From: CAZVXI01 sp964631295
GTDB taxonomy: Bacteria; Planctomycetota; Phycisphaerae; Phycisphaerales; SM1A02
Direction: 5' to 3'
DNA: 42,527 bases
Assembly (NCBI GenBank): GCA_964631295.1
Contig: CAZVXI010000004.1
Span: forward strand, 1 to 42,527
A program made the position numbers and the translations under genes. The notes under the pieces were generated by a model, which did no database searches, had not been told where the DNA came from, and saw only the letters and a program-made list of their open reading frames with translations. Within the stretch, counting starts at the first letter, position 1; every line of letters begins with the position of its first letter. This document shows, in pieces, positions 1-7,635 of the stretch.

Positions 1-25
1 TTCCCACGAAAGTGGGAATCCACGG
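1..25. repeat. REP-like hairpin repeat, copy 1
   Basis: The palindrome TTCCCAC-GAAA-GTGGGAA can form a 7-bp stem with a GAAA tetraloop and is followed by TCCACGG. The same 25 bases recur exactly at 96-120. Short stem-loops of this kind are typical of dispersed intergenic REP-like elements. No transposase gene is visible in the window. Confidence 0.75.
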
Positions 26-60
26 TTGGCTGATATGTTGGAGTCATCTGCGGTCTGTGG

Positions 61-80
61 ATGCCTGCGTTCGCAGGCAT
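61..80. repeat. REP-like palindrome between the two copies
   Basis: ATGCCTGC-GTTC-GCAGGCAT is a perfect 8-bp inverted repeat with a 4-nt loop. It lies between the two direct copies of the first hairpin, so the cluster alternates two hairpin types. It probably belongs to the same REP-like family. Confidence 0.7.
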
Positions 81-95
81 GACGGGTTTTCGTTA

Positions 96-120
96 TTCCC
101 ACGAAAGTGGGAATCCACGG
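96..120. repeat. REP-like hairpin repeat, copy 2
   Basis: Exact 25-base copy of positions 1-25, in the same orientation and 95 bases downstream, again with the 7-bp stem and GAAA loop. Confidence 0.75.
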
Positions 121-702
121 GCAGCGCGACGATCACGTCTCGTCGAGGGTCATGCTGCTGGGCGTGGTGATCTGTTCCCCCCGCCCTTGAGGTCCGCAGA
201 GTCGCCGTGGCGATGAGGGGGTCAGGGGGTGGGTGAGACGTGCGTGATTAATGCCCATCCGTAGCTATGGGCTTCGCTCGTGCGTTCCCCCGGATCGCCG
301 AGCGTTCGGATTGCGCGAGTCACACATCTGCCGACCGCGAGTCATTCCACGGCAAAGCAATGGGCTCCGGATGATGGCTGCGCTTTGTGGAGTCTGCCTG
401 CCTCCCTGCCGTGGCAGGCAGGCATGATGGAGTTACAGGCATGACGATGGCCGGGGATGCAGCCGGCCTGCGCGCTCTGCCATTCATCACACAACCCGGC
501 CCGCGACTGCGCTGCGCTTCGTCACGGCTTGGCGCATCGGCATCACCTGGAAATCACAACACGCATCGAAGCCGAAGCACACAGTCTTTCGCTCGGATCG
601 GGACGATTGCATCCGTCGCCGCAGGTTTGCGCCCACATCTGGAATGCATCAGCATACTCGATACACTTGCCCACCGCGAAACCCCACACAGCGAGAACAC
701 AC
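121..702. other. Non-coding stretch upstream of the selenium transporter
   Basis: Apart from the hairpin at 395-424 I see no convincing gene. An open frame continues upstream of the transporter's ATG, but its residues (many His, Cys and Ser, low complexity) do not resemble a membrane protein N-terminus. I see no clear promoter. Confidence 0.5.
395..424. repeat. Nested hairpin of TGCC/GGCA units
   Basis: TGCCTGCC at 395-402 can pair with GGCAGGCA at 417-424, and an inner TGCC-GT-GGCA palindrome sits between them. It resembles the palindrome at 61-80 in sequence (TGCCTGC/GCAGGCA) and probably belongs to the same repeat group. Confidence 0.55.
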
Positions 703-1785
703 ATGCTCAAGGGCGACGTTGCAAAACACGCGTGGATCGGTATCGGGCTGATGGCGGCGGTCGGTGCCGGGGCCGCGGCGCTCGTGTTGCTCGGCAATCC
801 GGGGAACATGGGCATCTGCGGCGTGTGTTTCTTGCGCGACATCTCCGGTGCGATCGGCCTGTTCGGCGGGCCGGGGCCGAAGATCGTCCGGCCGGAAGTC
901 ATCGGCATCGTCCTTGGCGCATTCGTGTGGATGGTCGCGACGCGCAAGTATGTCGGCCGGGCTGGCAGCCACGCGGCCACTCGATTCACCCTCGGCATGC
1001 TGATGGCGTTCGGCGCGCTCGTCTTCCTCGGCTGTCCGTTCCGAATGCTCCAGCGACTCGGCGGGGGCGATCTCAACGCGTGGATCGGCCTGCCCGGCTT
1101 CATCGCGGGCGTCGGCATCGGCCTGTTCTTCGAACGCAGAGGTTACAGCGTCGGCAAGACCGCACCCGTGAACCCCGCGACAGGTTTGTTCGGCCCGCTG
1201 AGCGCGCTCGGCCTGTTGATCGCCCTGCTCGCGGGCGCGATTCCCGTCATGCTCGATCAAGATGCGCTGCCCGCACATGCGCCGCTGATTGCATCACTGG
1301 GCATCGGCCTCGTCGCAGGCGCGATCATGGCAGCAACAGGATTCTGCGCAATCAGCAGCGCGAGGCAGGTCTTCCAGCGCAAGAAGCGCATGCTCATCGC
1401 AGCGTGCGCACTGGTTGCAGTGTATGGGATCGTGATGATGCTCGCCGGCCGGTTCAACCCATCCATGCAGGCGCCCGCAGCCCACAGTGAGTCACTGTGG
1501 AACGTCCTTTCGCTGGCACTCGTCGGGCTGACGGGTGTGCTGGTTGGCGGCTGCCCGGTCCGGCAACTCGTGATGGCAGGCGAAGGCAATGGCGATGCAT
1601 TCGTCACCTGCATGGGCCTGCTCGTCGGCGGGGCGCTCGCGCACAACTTCAATATCGCTTCATCTGGCGCAGGCACGACTGAGGTCGGCCGATGGACCGT
1701 CATCATCGGGCTCGTCTTATCAATCAGCTACGCCCTGTGGGTCACGATGAGCGGACAGCAGGCCCGGCGGATGCTGCCATCGTGA
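703..1785 (+). CDS. yedE: YedE-family putative selenium transporter
   Basis: A polytopic membrane protein of 360 residues made of two similar halves of hydrophobic, Gly/Ala-rich helices. The N-terminal segment GNPGNMGICGVCFLRDISGA and the Cys motifs LGCPFR (first half) and GGCPVRQL (second half) are hallmarks of the YeeE/YedE sulfur-compound transporter fold, and the pattern fits the subgroup annotated as YedE selenium transporters. That assignment in the wider family rests on co-occurrence with selenium genes such as selD and yedF, which are not visible here. The ATG at 703 is chosen because the membrane protein begins there, although the frame is open further upstream. No strong ribosome binding site is seen. 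The gene stands alone and converges with the cyanophycinase gene. It is relevant to the candidate selenoprotein at 20627. Confidence 0.85.
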   Translation: MLKGDVAKHAWIGIGLMAAVGAGAAALVLLGNPGNMGICGVCFLRDISGAIGLFGGPGPKIVRPEVIGIVLGAFVWMVATRKYVGRAGSHAATRFTLGMLMAFGALVFLGCPFRMLQRLGGGDLNAWIGLPGFIAGVGIGLFFERRGYSVGKTAPVNPATGLFGPLSALGLLIALLAGAIPVMLDQDALPAHAPLIASLGIGLVAGAIMAATGFCAISSARQVFQRKKRMLIAACALVAVYGIVMMLAGRFNPSMQAPAAHSESLWNVLSLALVGLTGVLVGGCPVRQLVMAGEGNGDAFVTCMGLLVGGALAHNFNIASSGAGTTEVGRWTVIIGLVLSISYALWVTMSGQQARRMLPS

Positions 1786-1930
1786 TTTCAGACTCCCCGC
1801 GCACACATGGTTCTGATTCGCGACGATCATCATACCCGCCCGCCTCGGCAGATGAACTCCCCCGGCATCCACAGATGACAGCATGGGCCTGCACGCCGTC
1901 GAGGTCAGCGCGCGCACGGATGATGGCCCC

Positions 1931-2827
1931 TCATTCCTGGTCGTATCGCATGCCATCGGTCAGTACATGCAGCACGATGCCGCGCGCTGCGTGATGGCTG
2001 TTCTCTTCCGCTTCGTCATCGGCTGCCGCTGCGTCTGCTATGCTTGTCGCCGAGCGCGCATCGATGATCATCACGCTTGATGCGCCGACGACTTCAATCG
2101 CGCCATCGCTGTGCAGAATCGCTGCTGTTGATTCATCCACACCGATGCCGAGCATGTGCGGGTTGTCGAGCACCGCACTGAGCAGGCGATTGAACCGTCG
2201 CCGCGCGATGAAGTGCTGGTCGACGATCGCGTTCGGCCAGAGATCAAGCCCCGGGTCGAGTTGCGTCGTGTTCGTGCGAATCGATTCGAGGTCCGCATCG
2301 CCGGTGATCATCGGGCCGGAGAGCACCGCAGCGCCCGCGCTCGTGCCGCCGACGATCGCCCCCCGCGCATGTCGCTGGCGAATCTCTTCGATCAGTTCCG
2401 CCTCGCGCAGCACGCGCATGAGTCGATTCTGACTTCCGCCCGGCATCCAGATAATGTTCGCATCAGCAATCTGCGCTCGGGCCGCATCGCGATTATCAAT
2501 CTTCAGGATTGCGACATGTTCGAGGCCATGCTCATCGCGCCACATCTCGACAGAGCCGACGCCCGCATTCTCGCGCGAAGATGCCTGCGGCACCACGAGC
2601 ACGCGCGGTTGATCGCCAAAGCCGGCCTCGCGCGCGATCTCAAGGATGCGCTCGCGAACCGCGCGAATCGTCGCCCCCCCACCAACCGCCACCAGCGGCC
2701 CGGCCTGCTCGGTCGCTGCCGCATCGGCATGAGTCGCATTGCGATCAGGCATCGCCGCCCCGCCTGTCGACACGATCACGAACGCAGCCAGAACAACACA
2801 GGAAACAATCAATCGCATCATCATCAT
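1931..2827 (-). CDS. Secreted cyanophycinase-like serine peptidase (S51)
   Basis: A 298-residue protein of the peptidase S51/cyanophycinase group, which cleaves cyanophycin (Asp-Arg polymer) or related peptides. The nucleophile motif VGGTSAGA, the upstream WMPGGSQNRL and the later VDQHFIARRRFNRL and GIGVDEST segments match the family. Residues 1-25 (four Met, Arg, then a hydrophobic stretch ending in Ala-rich sequence) look like a signal peptide, so the enzyme should be exported. The ATG at 2827 is preferred over a GTG seven codons upstream because it gives a clean signal peptide; neither has a good ribosome binding site. No cyanophycin synthetase is in the window, so the substrate may be external. 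The C-terminus is rich in Asp, Ala and Glu. Confidence 0.85.
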   Translation of the reverse strand: MMMMRLIVSCVVLAAFVIVSTGGAAMPDRNATHADAAATEQAGPLVAVGGGATIRAVRERILEIAREAGFGDQPRVLVVPQASSRENAGVGSVEMWRDEHGLEHVAILKIDNRDAARAQIADANIIWMPGGSQNRLMRVLREAELIEEIRQRHARGAIVGGTSAGAAVLSGPMITGDADLESIRTNTTQLDPGLDLWPNAIVDQHFIARRRFNRLLSAVLDNPHMLGIGVDESTAAILHSDGAIEVVGASSVMIIDARSATSIADAAAADDEAEENSHHAARGIVLHVLTDGMRYDQE

Positions 2828-3051
2828 GCGAGCATGATACCGTGACACGTCTGCTCAGATTCCCCACAGCGCTTGCGCGCATCACGCGACCGCCGGCAGC
2901 GCTGCCGCCCCGCTCAATCGGTCAGGCAATCACTCGCACACAATGCCCCAGAGGTTCACTGCATCATCGTCAGCGGAGGATGGAGCGGATCGGCACCCGG
3001 GTAACTCCCTACGGGTTCTGTGACCGCGCATCAACTGGCGTTCATATGCGC

Positions 3052-4518
3052 TCATCCTGCCCCGGCCGCAAGCAACTGGTTCATCAGTGCCGAGGCGATG
3101 CTGAGCACGATAAGAAAACCGCACATGTCGGTGACAGTCGTCAGGATCGGGCCTGATGCGAGCGCGGGATCGGTCTTGAATCCCTTCAGAATCAATGGCA
3201 CGAGCCCGCCGATGCAGACGGCGACGACGGTGTTGAGCGCGAGCGCCACACCGACCACGCCGGAGAGATAGATGTTGCCCTTCCAGAAGTACGCGACGCC
3301 GCCGATGAGGATGCCGAGCGCGATGCCGTTGATCAGGCCGACGGAGAATTCCTTGAAGAGAACCCGGAGGACATCGCCCGGACGTGTCACACCGAGCGTA
3401 AGCTCGCGCATGGAGACGGCGACGGCCTGGTTGCCTGAGCAGCCACTCATGTCGGAGATGATCGGCAGAAACACCGCGAGCGCGATGACTGCTTCGAGTG
3501 TGTCCTGATGCAGCGCGATGATGCTGGCCGCAGCGATATTCAGCAGGATGTTCACGCTCAGCCACGCGAGTCGGCGGCGCGATCGCAACGGCAGCGGCAT
3601 CGATCGCAACTCCTCGCCGCCGATGATTCCCTGTGTCTGTCGGTAGACTTCGTCGGCTTCATCAGCAGCGGCCCCGGCGACATGCGATTGTTCGACAACG
3701 CCGAGCAATGCGCCATCATCGTCGACGACGGGAAGACCGATGAACGGGTGGTCTGCAAAGACGGCGCGCAGGTCTTCGATCGATGTTGTGTCGCGCACGC
3801 TGATCGGGTTGGCGATCATGATCTCCGCGACAGGCTTTGCCCGGCGCGCCATCAGGAGATTGCGCAATGGGAGAACGCCGCGCAGCCGACCTTCATCATC
3901 AACAACATAGCTGTACGGGATGTTGAAATCTGTATAGCGGTCAGCATTCTCTTCGAGGTCGGCGAGCACATCGCGCACGGTGATGTCCTCCGGAAAGGCG
4001 AGGTACTCGGTGACCATCAGCGAGCCGGTAACCTCATCGTCATACGCGGCGAGGCGGCGGACCTCCGTTGCGACAATATCGTCGAGTTTGAAGATGATTG
4101 CCTCGGCATCATCTTCATCGAGGGCGCGGATCAGGTCCGCGCGGTCGTCGCTGGGCAGTTCCTCGATGATGTGGGCGGCGACTTGAGGCTCGAGTTCTTC
4201 CAGCGCATCGACTGCCTGCGGCTCGGGAAGAACTTCGATGATCTCAGCTGCGTCTTCCGGGTTGAGTTCGCTGAGCAGCGTGGTGCGCTGCGCATCAGAC
4301 AATGCAGACAACGCGTGGACGGCTTCGGACGTCGTCGCGCGGTCGAGCCACTCGAATGCGTCGGCCACATTGTGCTGTTCGATGGCATCGACAAGGTCGG
4401 ATTCGCGCAATGCCGGCGCATCGGGTTCTTCCTCGGCAAGCGCGGCGGCGCTCATCGCATCAATGTCGGTCGGTTCTTCGGCTGTGTTCGGATTATCGCG
4501 ATGCGGCGTATCGGCCAT
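3052..4518 (-). CDS. mgtE: MgtE-family magnesium transporter
   Basis: A 488-residue Mg2+ channel/transporter. After an acidic, low-complexity N-terminus (about 1-45) comes the MgtE_N superhelical domain with repeated ED/LxPED motifs (about 45-160), a CBS pair (about 165-300), and a C-terminal domain of about five membrane helices (about 320-488). In the family the cytosolic domains sense Mg2+ and close the pore. The usual pore-region GGNAGSQ motif appears here as SGCSGNQAV, a variant worth noting. The ATG at 4518 has a strong site, GAAGGAG, just upstream; the frame is open further but lacks such a site. It follows a small membrane protein by 55 bases and gdhA beyond that, probably as one operon. 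Confidence 0.92.
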   Translation of the reverse strand: MADTPHRDNPNTAEEPTDIDAMSAAALAEEEPDAPALRESDLVDAIEQHNVADAFEWLDRATTSEAVHALSALSDAQRTTLLSELNPEDAAEIIEVLPEPQAVDALEELEPQVAAHIIEELPSDDRADLIRALDEDDAEAIIFKLDDIVATEVRRLAAYDDEVTGSLMVTEYLAFPEDITVRDVLADLEENADRYTDFNIPYSYVVDDEGRLRGVLPLRNLLMARRAKPVAEIMIANPISVRDTTSIEDLRAVFADHPFIGLPVVDDDGALLGVVEQSHVAGAAADEADEVYRQTQGIIGGEELRSMPLPLRSRRRLAWLSVNILLNIAAASIIALHQDTLEAVIALAVFLPIISDMSGCSGNQAVAVSMRELTLGVTRPGDVLRVLFKEFSVGLINGIALGILIGGVAYFWKGNIYLSGVVGVALALNTVVAVCIGGLVPLILKGFKTDPALASGPILTTVTDMCGFLIVLSIASALMNQLLAAGAG

Positions 4519-4573
4519 GCCTGCTCCTTCGGCGGTGACCAATGAGCATATGCACCGAGCCGCTCCGGGTTCA

Positions 4574-5002
4574 TCAGCGCTGCGCTCGCCGGGAGAACAT
4601 TGCAATCAGCCAGGGCATGAGTCCGAAGAGGATCAACATCGCGAGATATACCGAACCCGACACCGGATCACGTTGTTGGATGTACTGTGCAATCTCACCC
4701 CCCTGTGACAACATCACCATCACGAGTTCGGCGATGAGCAGAATCAACATCGCAAATGTTCCGGTGACCAAATGGGACAGATGTTGTCGCGGCGGGAGTC
4801 GACGAGTGACCAGCTTCGCCGCGAGGATGATCACGATGAACATGATCGGCATTTCGATCAGTTCAGCGGCGCGGACACCGACAGCCGGCACCAGTACTGC
4901 AACACGCCCGATGCCAAGGACAAATCCCGCGCCGAAGACAATCGCGAAGTACGTGATCGCGCACAAGACGACTTGCCTGATCTTCACTCCGTCACACAAC
5001 AC
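4574..5002 (-). CDS. Small four-helix membrane protein, function unknown
   Basis: A 142-residue protein with about four predicted membrane segments: ITYFAIVFGAGFVLG, a segment around IMFIVIILAAKLV, GTFAMLILLIAELVMVML and YLAMLILFGLMPWLIAMF. It resembles small conserved hypothetical membrane proteins I have seen without functional assignment. The start is a GTG at 5002, overlapping the last codons of gdhA (stop at 4992), which suggests translational coupling; a second GTG at 4987 is also possible. It sits between gdhA and mgtE on the same strand, so it is probably co-transcribed with them. I infer no function. Confidence 0.75.
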   Translation of the reverse strand: MLCDGVKIRQVVLCAITYFAIVFGAGFVLGIGRVAVLVPAVGVRAAELIEMPIMFIVIILAAKLVTRRLPPRQHLSHLVTGTFAMLILLIAELVMVMLSQGGEIAQYIQQRDPVSGSVYLAMLILFGLMPWLIAMFSRRAQR

Positions 5003-6374
5003 CCTGGTCGATCATCGCGTCGGCCACCTTGACGAAGCCGGCGATGTTGGCCCCGCGCACATAGTTGTTCGGGCTGCCATATTCTTCAGCCGCAGCCGCA
5101 CAGGTATCATGAATGTTGTTCATGATGTATTTGAGACGTGTGTCAACCTCTTGATGCGTCCACTGCATGCGCGCTGAGTTCTGTGACATCTCAAGCCCGG
5201 AAACAGAGACGCCACCCGCGTTCGCAGCCTTGGCAGGACCGAGCAGTACGTTGGAGTCGAGGAGAAGGTCAGCAGCGGCCGCTGTTGTCGGCATGTTCGC
5301 GCCTTCCGCGATGAGGGTGATTTTGTTCTCCAGAAGGTTGCGTGCGTCGTTGTCGTTGATTTCATTTTGCGTCGCGCAGGGGAACGCACAATCCGCATCG
5401 ATCGCCCAGAGTGGATTGTGATCCGACGAATCATCAACCTGCGTGAACTCTGCGTTCGCAAAGTCCTCAATGTACTCCGACACGCGCCCGCGACGTTCGT
5501 TCTTCTGCCGCTTGATCCAGTCGAGTTTCTTCTCATTGATGCCATCCGGATCGTAAATCATTCCTCCGGAATCCGAGAAGCTGACAACCTTTGCTCCCAT
5601 CTCGATCAGCTTCTCAATGCAGAACTGCGCGACATTCCCGGAGCCGGAGACAATACAGCGCTTGCCTTCAAGCGAACTCCCCGCAGCTTCCATCATGGCT
5701 GCAGCGAAGTAGACAACGCCATAACCCGTCGACTCCGGACGGATCCGACTTCCACCCCAGTTGAAACCCTTGCCTGTCAGTACGCCTGTAAACGTGTTGG
5801 TAATGCGCTTGTACTGGCCGAAGAGATACCCGATCTCTCGGCCGCCTACGCCGATGTCGCCCGCGGGCACGTCGGTATCCGGCCCGATATGCCGATAGAG
5901 TTCGGTCATGAAGCTCTGGCAGAACCGCATGACCTCGTTGTCGGAGCGTCCCTTTGGATCAAAGTTGCTTCCGCCCTTGCCTCCGCCCAGCGGAAGCGTC
6001 GTCAGGCTGTTCTTGAAGACCTGCTCAAACCCAAGGAACTTCAGGATGCTCAGATTCACAGATGGATGAAAACGAATGCCGCCCTTGTACGGCCCGAGCG
6101 CGCTATTGAACTCGACACGAAAGCCACGATTGACCTGGACTTCTCCATCATCATCAATCCACGGGACGCGAAACTGGATGATCCGCTCGGGCTCAACAAG
6201 CCTCTCAAGGATGCGGTGCTTGCGGTAGCGTTCGTTTCGCTCGAGTACGGGATCAAGCGATTCCAGCACTTCCCGGACAGATTGCTGGAACTCGCGCTCA
6301 TGGGAATGCTGCGCCTCGGTCGCAGCAAGCACCTCATTGGAATAACTGCGATCTATCGATTCAGTGGCACTCAT
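4992..6374 (-). CDS. gdhA: NADP-type glutamate dehydrogenase
   Basis: A 460-residue class I (hexameric) glutamate dehydrogenase, which reductively aminates 2-oxoglutarate with ammonia to give glutamate. The substrate domain contains GPYKGGIRFHPSVN and PLGGGKGGSNFDPKGRS, which carry the conserved lysines. The Rossmann segment around RCIVSGSGNVAQF, followed by SFSDSGG, fits NADP use. The length is close to the E. coli enzyme. The ATG at 6374 follows CACGGAGATC, a good ribosome binding site. The gene is divergent from tyrA (103 bases between starts) and heads a probable operon with the small membrane protein and mgtE. Confidence 0.95.
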   Translation of the reverse strand: MSATESIDRSYSNEVLAATEAQHSHEREFQQSVREVLESLDPVLERNERYRKHRILERLVEPERIIQFRVPWIDDDGEVQVNRGFRVEFNSALGPYKGGIRFHPSVNLSILKFLGFEQVFKNSLTTLPLGGGKGGSNFDPKGRSDNEVMRFCQSFMTELYRHIGPDTDVPAGDIGVGGREIGYLFGQYKRITNTFTGVLTGKGFNWGGSRIRPESTGYGVVYFAAAMMEAAGSSLEGKRCIVSGSGNVAQFCIEKLIEMGAKVVSFSDSGGMIYDPDGINEKKLDWIKRQKNERRGRVSEYIEDFANAEFTQVDDSSDHNPLWAIDADCAFPCATQNEINDNDARNLLENKITLIAEGANMPTTAAAADLLLDSNVLLGPAKAANAGGVSVSGLEMSQNSARMQWTHQEVDTRLKYIMNNIHDTCAAAAEEYGSPNNYVRGANIAGFVKVADAMIDQGVV

Positions 6375-6477
6375 TCTGATCTCCGTGTTTGCCCGGACCG
6401 GTTGTCATCGTAACGCTATTCTGAAGGTCGGGCCGAAACCCCCTGTGACCGTGAAGAATCTCGAGGAGCGATTGTCC

Positions 6478-7632
6478 GTGGCTGACGCCTCAACACACGC
6501 TGACCACCAATACCCCGACCTTGATCGCCTGCGGCGACAGATTGATGATCTCGACCATGCCCTGATCGCCCTGCTGGAGCAGCGGAACGCGGTTGTCGAG
6601 CGAGTGGCCGCCTTCAAGCGAGAGCATGCCGTGCCGATTCGTGATGCCGGACGTGAACGCGCGATCATCGCCGATAGGCGTGCTCATGGCCATGAGCGGG
6701 CACTCAACCCGGAGACGATCGAGAGCATCTTCCGGCTGATGCTGTGGGCGAGTCGCGATCGCCAGGCCGCGCTCAATGCCGAACTGCCCGCCGATGTCGA
6801 GCCTCGCCGCGTGGCAGTCATCGGTGGCCTCGGGCAAATGGGCCGATGCTTCGCGACCATGTTCGAAGGGCTTGGCAATGAAGTTCTGATCGCCGATCTG
6901 AACACCCCGCTGAGTCCGGCTGCTGCGGCTGCACAGGGTGATGTTGTGCTCGTATGCGTGCCGATCGATGCCACTCGTGACGTCATTGAACAGATCGGCC
7001 CGCATGTGCGCGGTGGTGCTCTTCTGGCAGATATCACATCGACGAAGACTGCACCCGTGCAGGCCATGCTCGAACACAGCAGCGCCGAGGTGCTTGGGAT
7101 GCATCCGCTCTTTGGCCCTTCGGTGCACTCCATGCAAGGCCAGCGCATCGTGCTGACGCCCGGCCGAGGTGAAGGCGGGCCTGCATGGATGCGTGCCATG
7201 CTGCAAGCACGTGAGTTGTTGATCACCGAAACCACGCCCGAGCAGCACGACCGCGCGATGGCAGTCGTGCAGGTGCTGACCCACTTCTCCACGGAGGTGA
7301 TGGGTCGTGCATTGCAGCAGTTCGGGCTGCCGCTCGCCGAGACCCTGGAGTTCACATCGCCCGTCTACACGATGGAGTTATTGATGACAGCGCGTCACTT
7401 CGCGCAATCGCCGCATCTTTACGCTGCGATTCAGATGAACAACCCCATGCGGCGTGAAGCGACGGACACATTCCTTGCAGCCGCACAGGAAGTCGCACAG
7501 ATCGTCGCATCTGAAGATCGCGATGCGCTTGCAGCCATGTTTGATGATGTGCACCGGTTCTTCGGTGATTTCTCTGAACGGGCACTCGAGCAATCGAGCT
7601 ATCTCATTGATCGTCTGGTTGAACGGAGTTGA
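6478..7632 (+). CDS. tyrA: Bifunctional chorismate mutase / prephenate dehydrogenase (T-protein)
   Basis: A 384-residue fusion that converts chorismate to prephenate and then to 4-hydroxyphenylpyruvate for tyrosine synthesis. Residues about 12-95 are an AroQ chorismate mutase helix bundle (LRRQIDDLDHALIALLEQRN, AFKREH). Residues about 100-384 are prephenate dehydrogenase, with the NAD fold VAVIGGLGQMGRCFATMF, then LGMHPLFGP and EQHDRAMAVVQVLTHF. The architecture and motifs are those of the enterobacterial T-protein. The GTG at 6478 is chosen because GAGGAG lies 9 bases upstream. The gene diverges from gdhA and its stop codon abuts the stop of the 5-oxoprolinase gene inside the palindrome TGATCA, with no space for a terminator between them. 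Confidence 0.92.
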   Translation: MADASTHADHQYPDLDRLRRQIDDLDHALIALLEQRNAVVERVAAFKREHAVPIRDAGRERAIIADRRAHGHERALNPETIESIFRLMLWASRDRQAALNAELPADVEPRRVAVIGGLGQMGRCFATMFEGLGNEVLIADLNTPLSPAAAAAQGDVVLVCVPIDATRDVIEQIGPHVRGGALLADITSTKTAPVQAMLEHSSAEVLGMHPLFGPSVHSMQGQRIVLTPGRGEGGPAWMRAMLQARELLITETTPEQHDRAMAVVQVLTHFSTEVMGRALQQFGLPLAETLEFTSPVYTMELLMTARHFAQSPHLYAAIQMNNPMRREATDTFLAAAQEVAQIVASEDRDALAAMFDDVHRFFGDFSERALEQSSYLIDRLVERS

Positions 7633-7635
7633 TCA
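7630..7635. other. Palindromic double stop TGATCA
   Basis: TGA (7630-7632) ends tyrA on the plus strand. TCA (7633-7635) is the complement of the TGA that ends the 5-oxoprolinase gene on the minus strand. The two convergent genes therefore have zero intergenic bases. Confidence 0.95.

Noticed and set aside
1..120. Possible CRISPR from the two 25-base direct repeats
   Set aside because: Only two copies, a strong palindrome in each and a second hairpin in the spacer; this fits REP elements better.
4519..4573. M-box or other Mg2+ riboswitch before mgtE
   Set aside because: The gap to the preceding gene is only 55 bases, too short for an M-box.
5367..6413. Long open frame antisense to gdhA
   Set aside because: Shadow of gdhA; no signal or domain.
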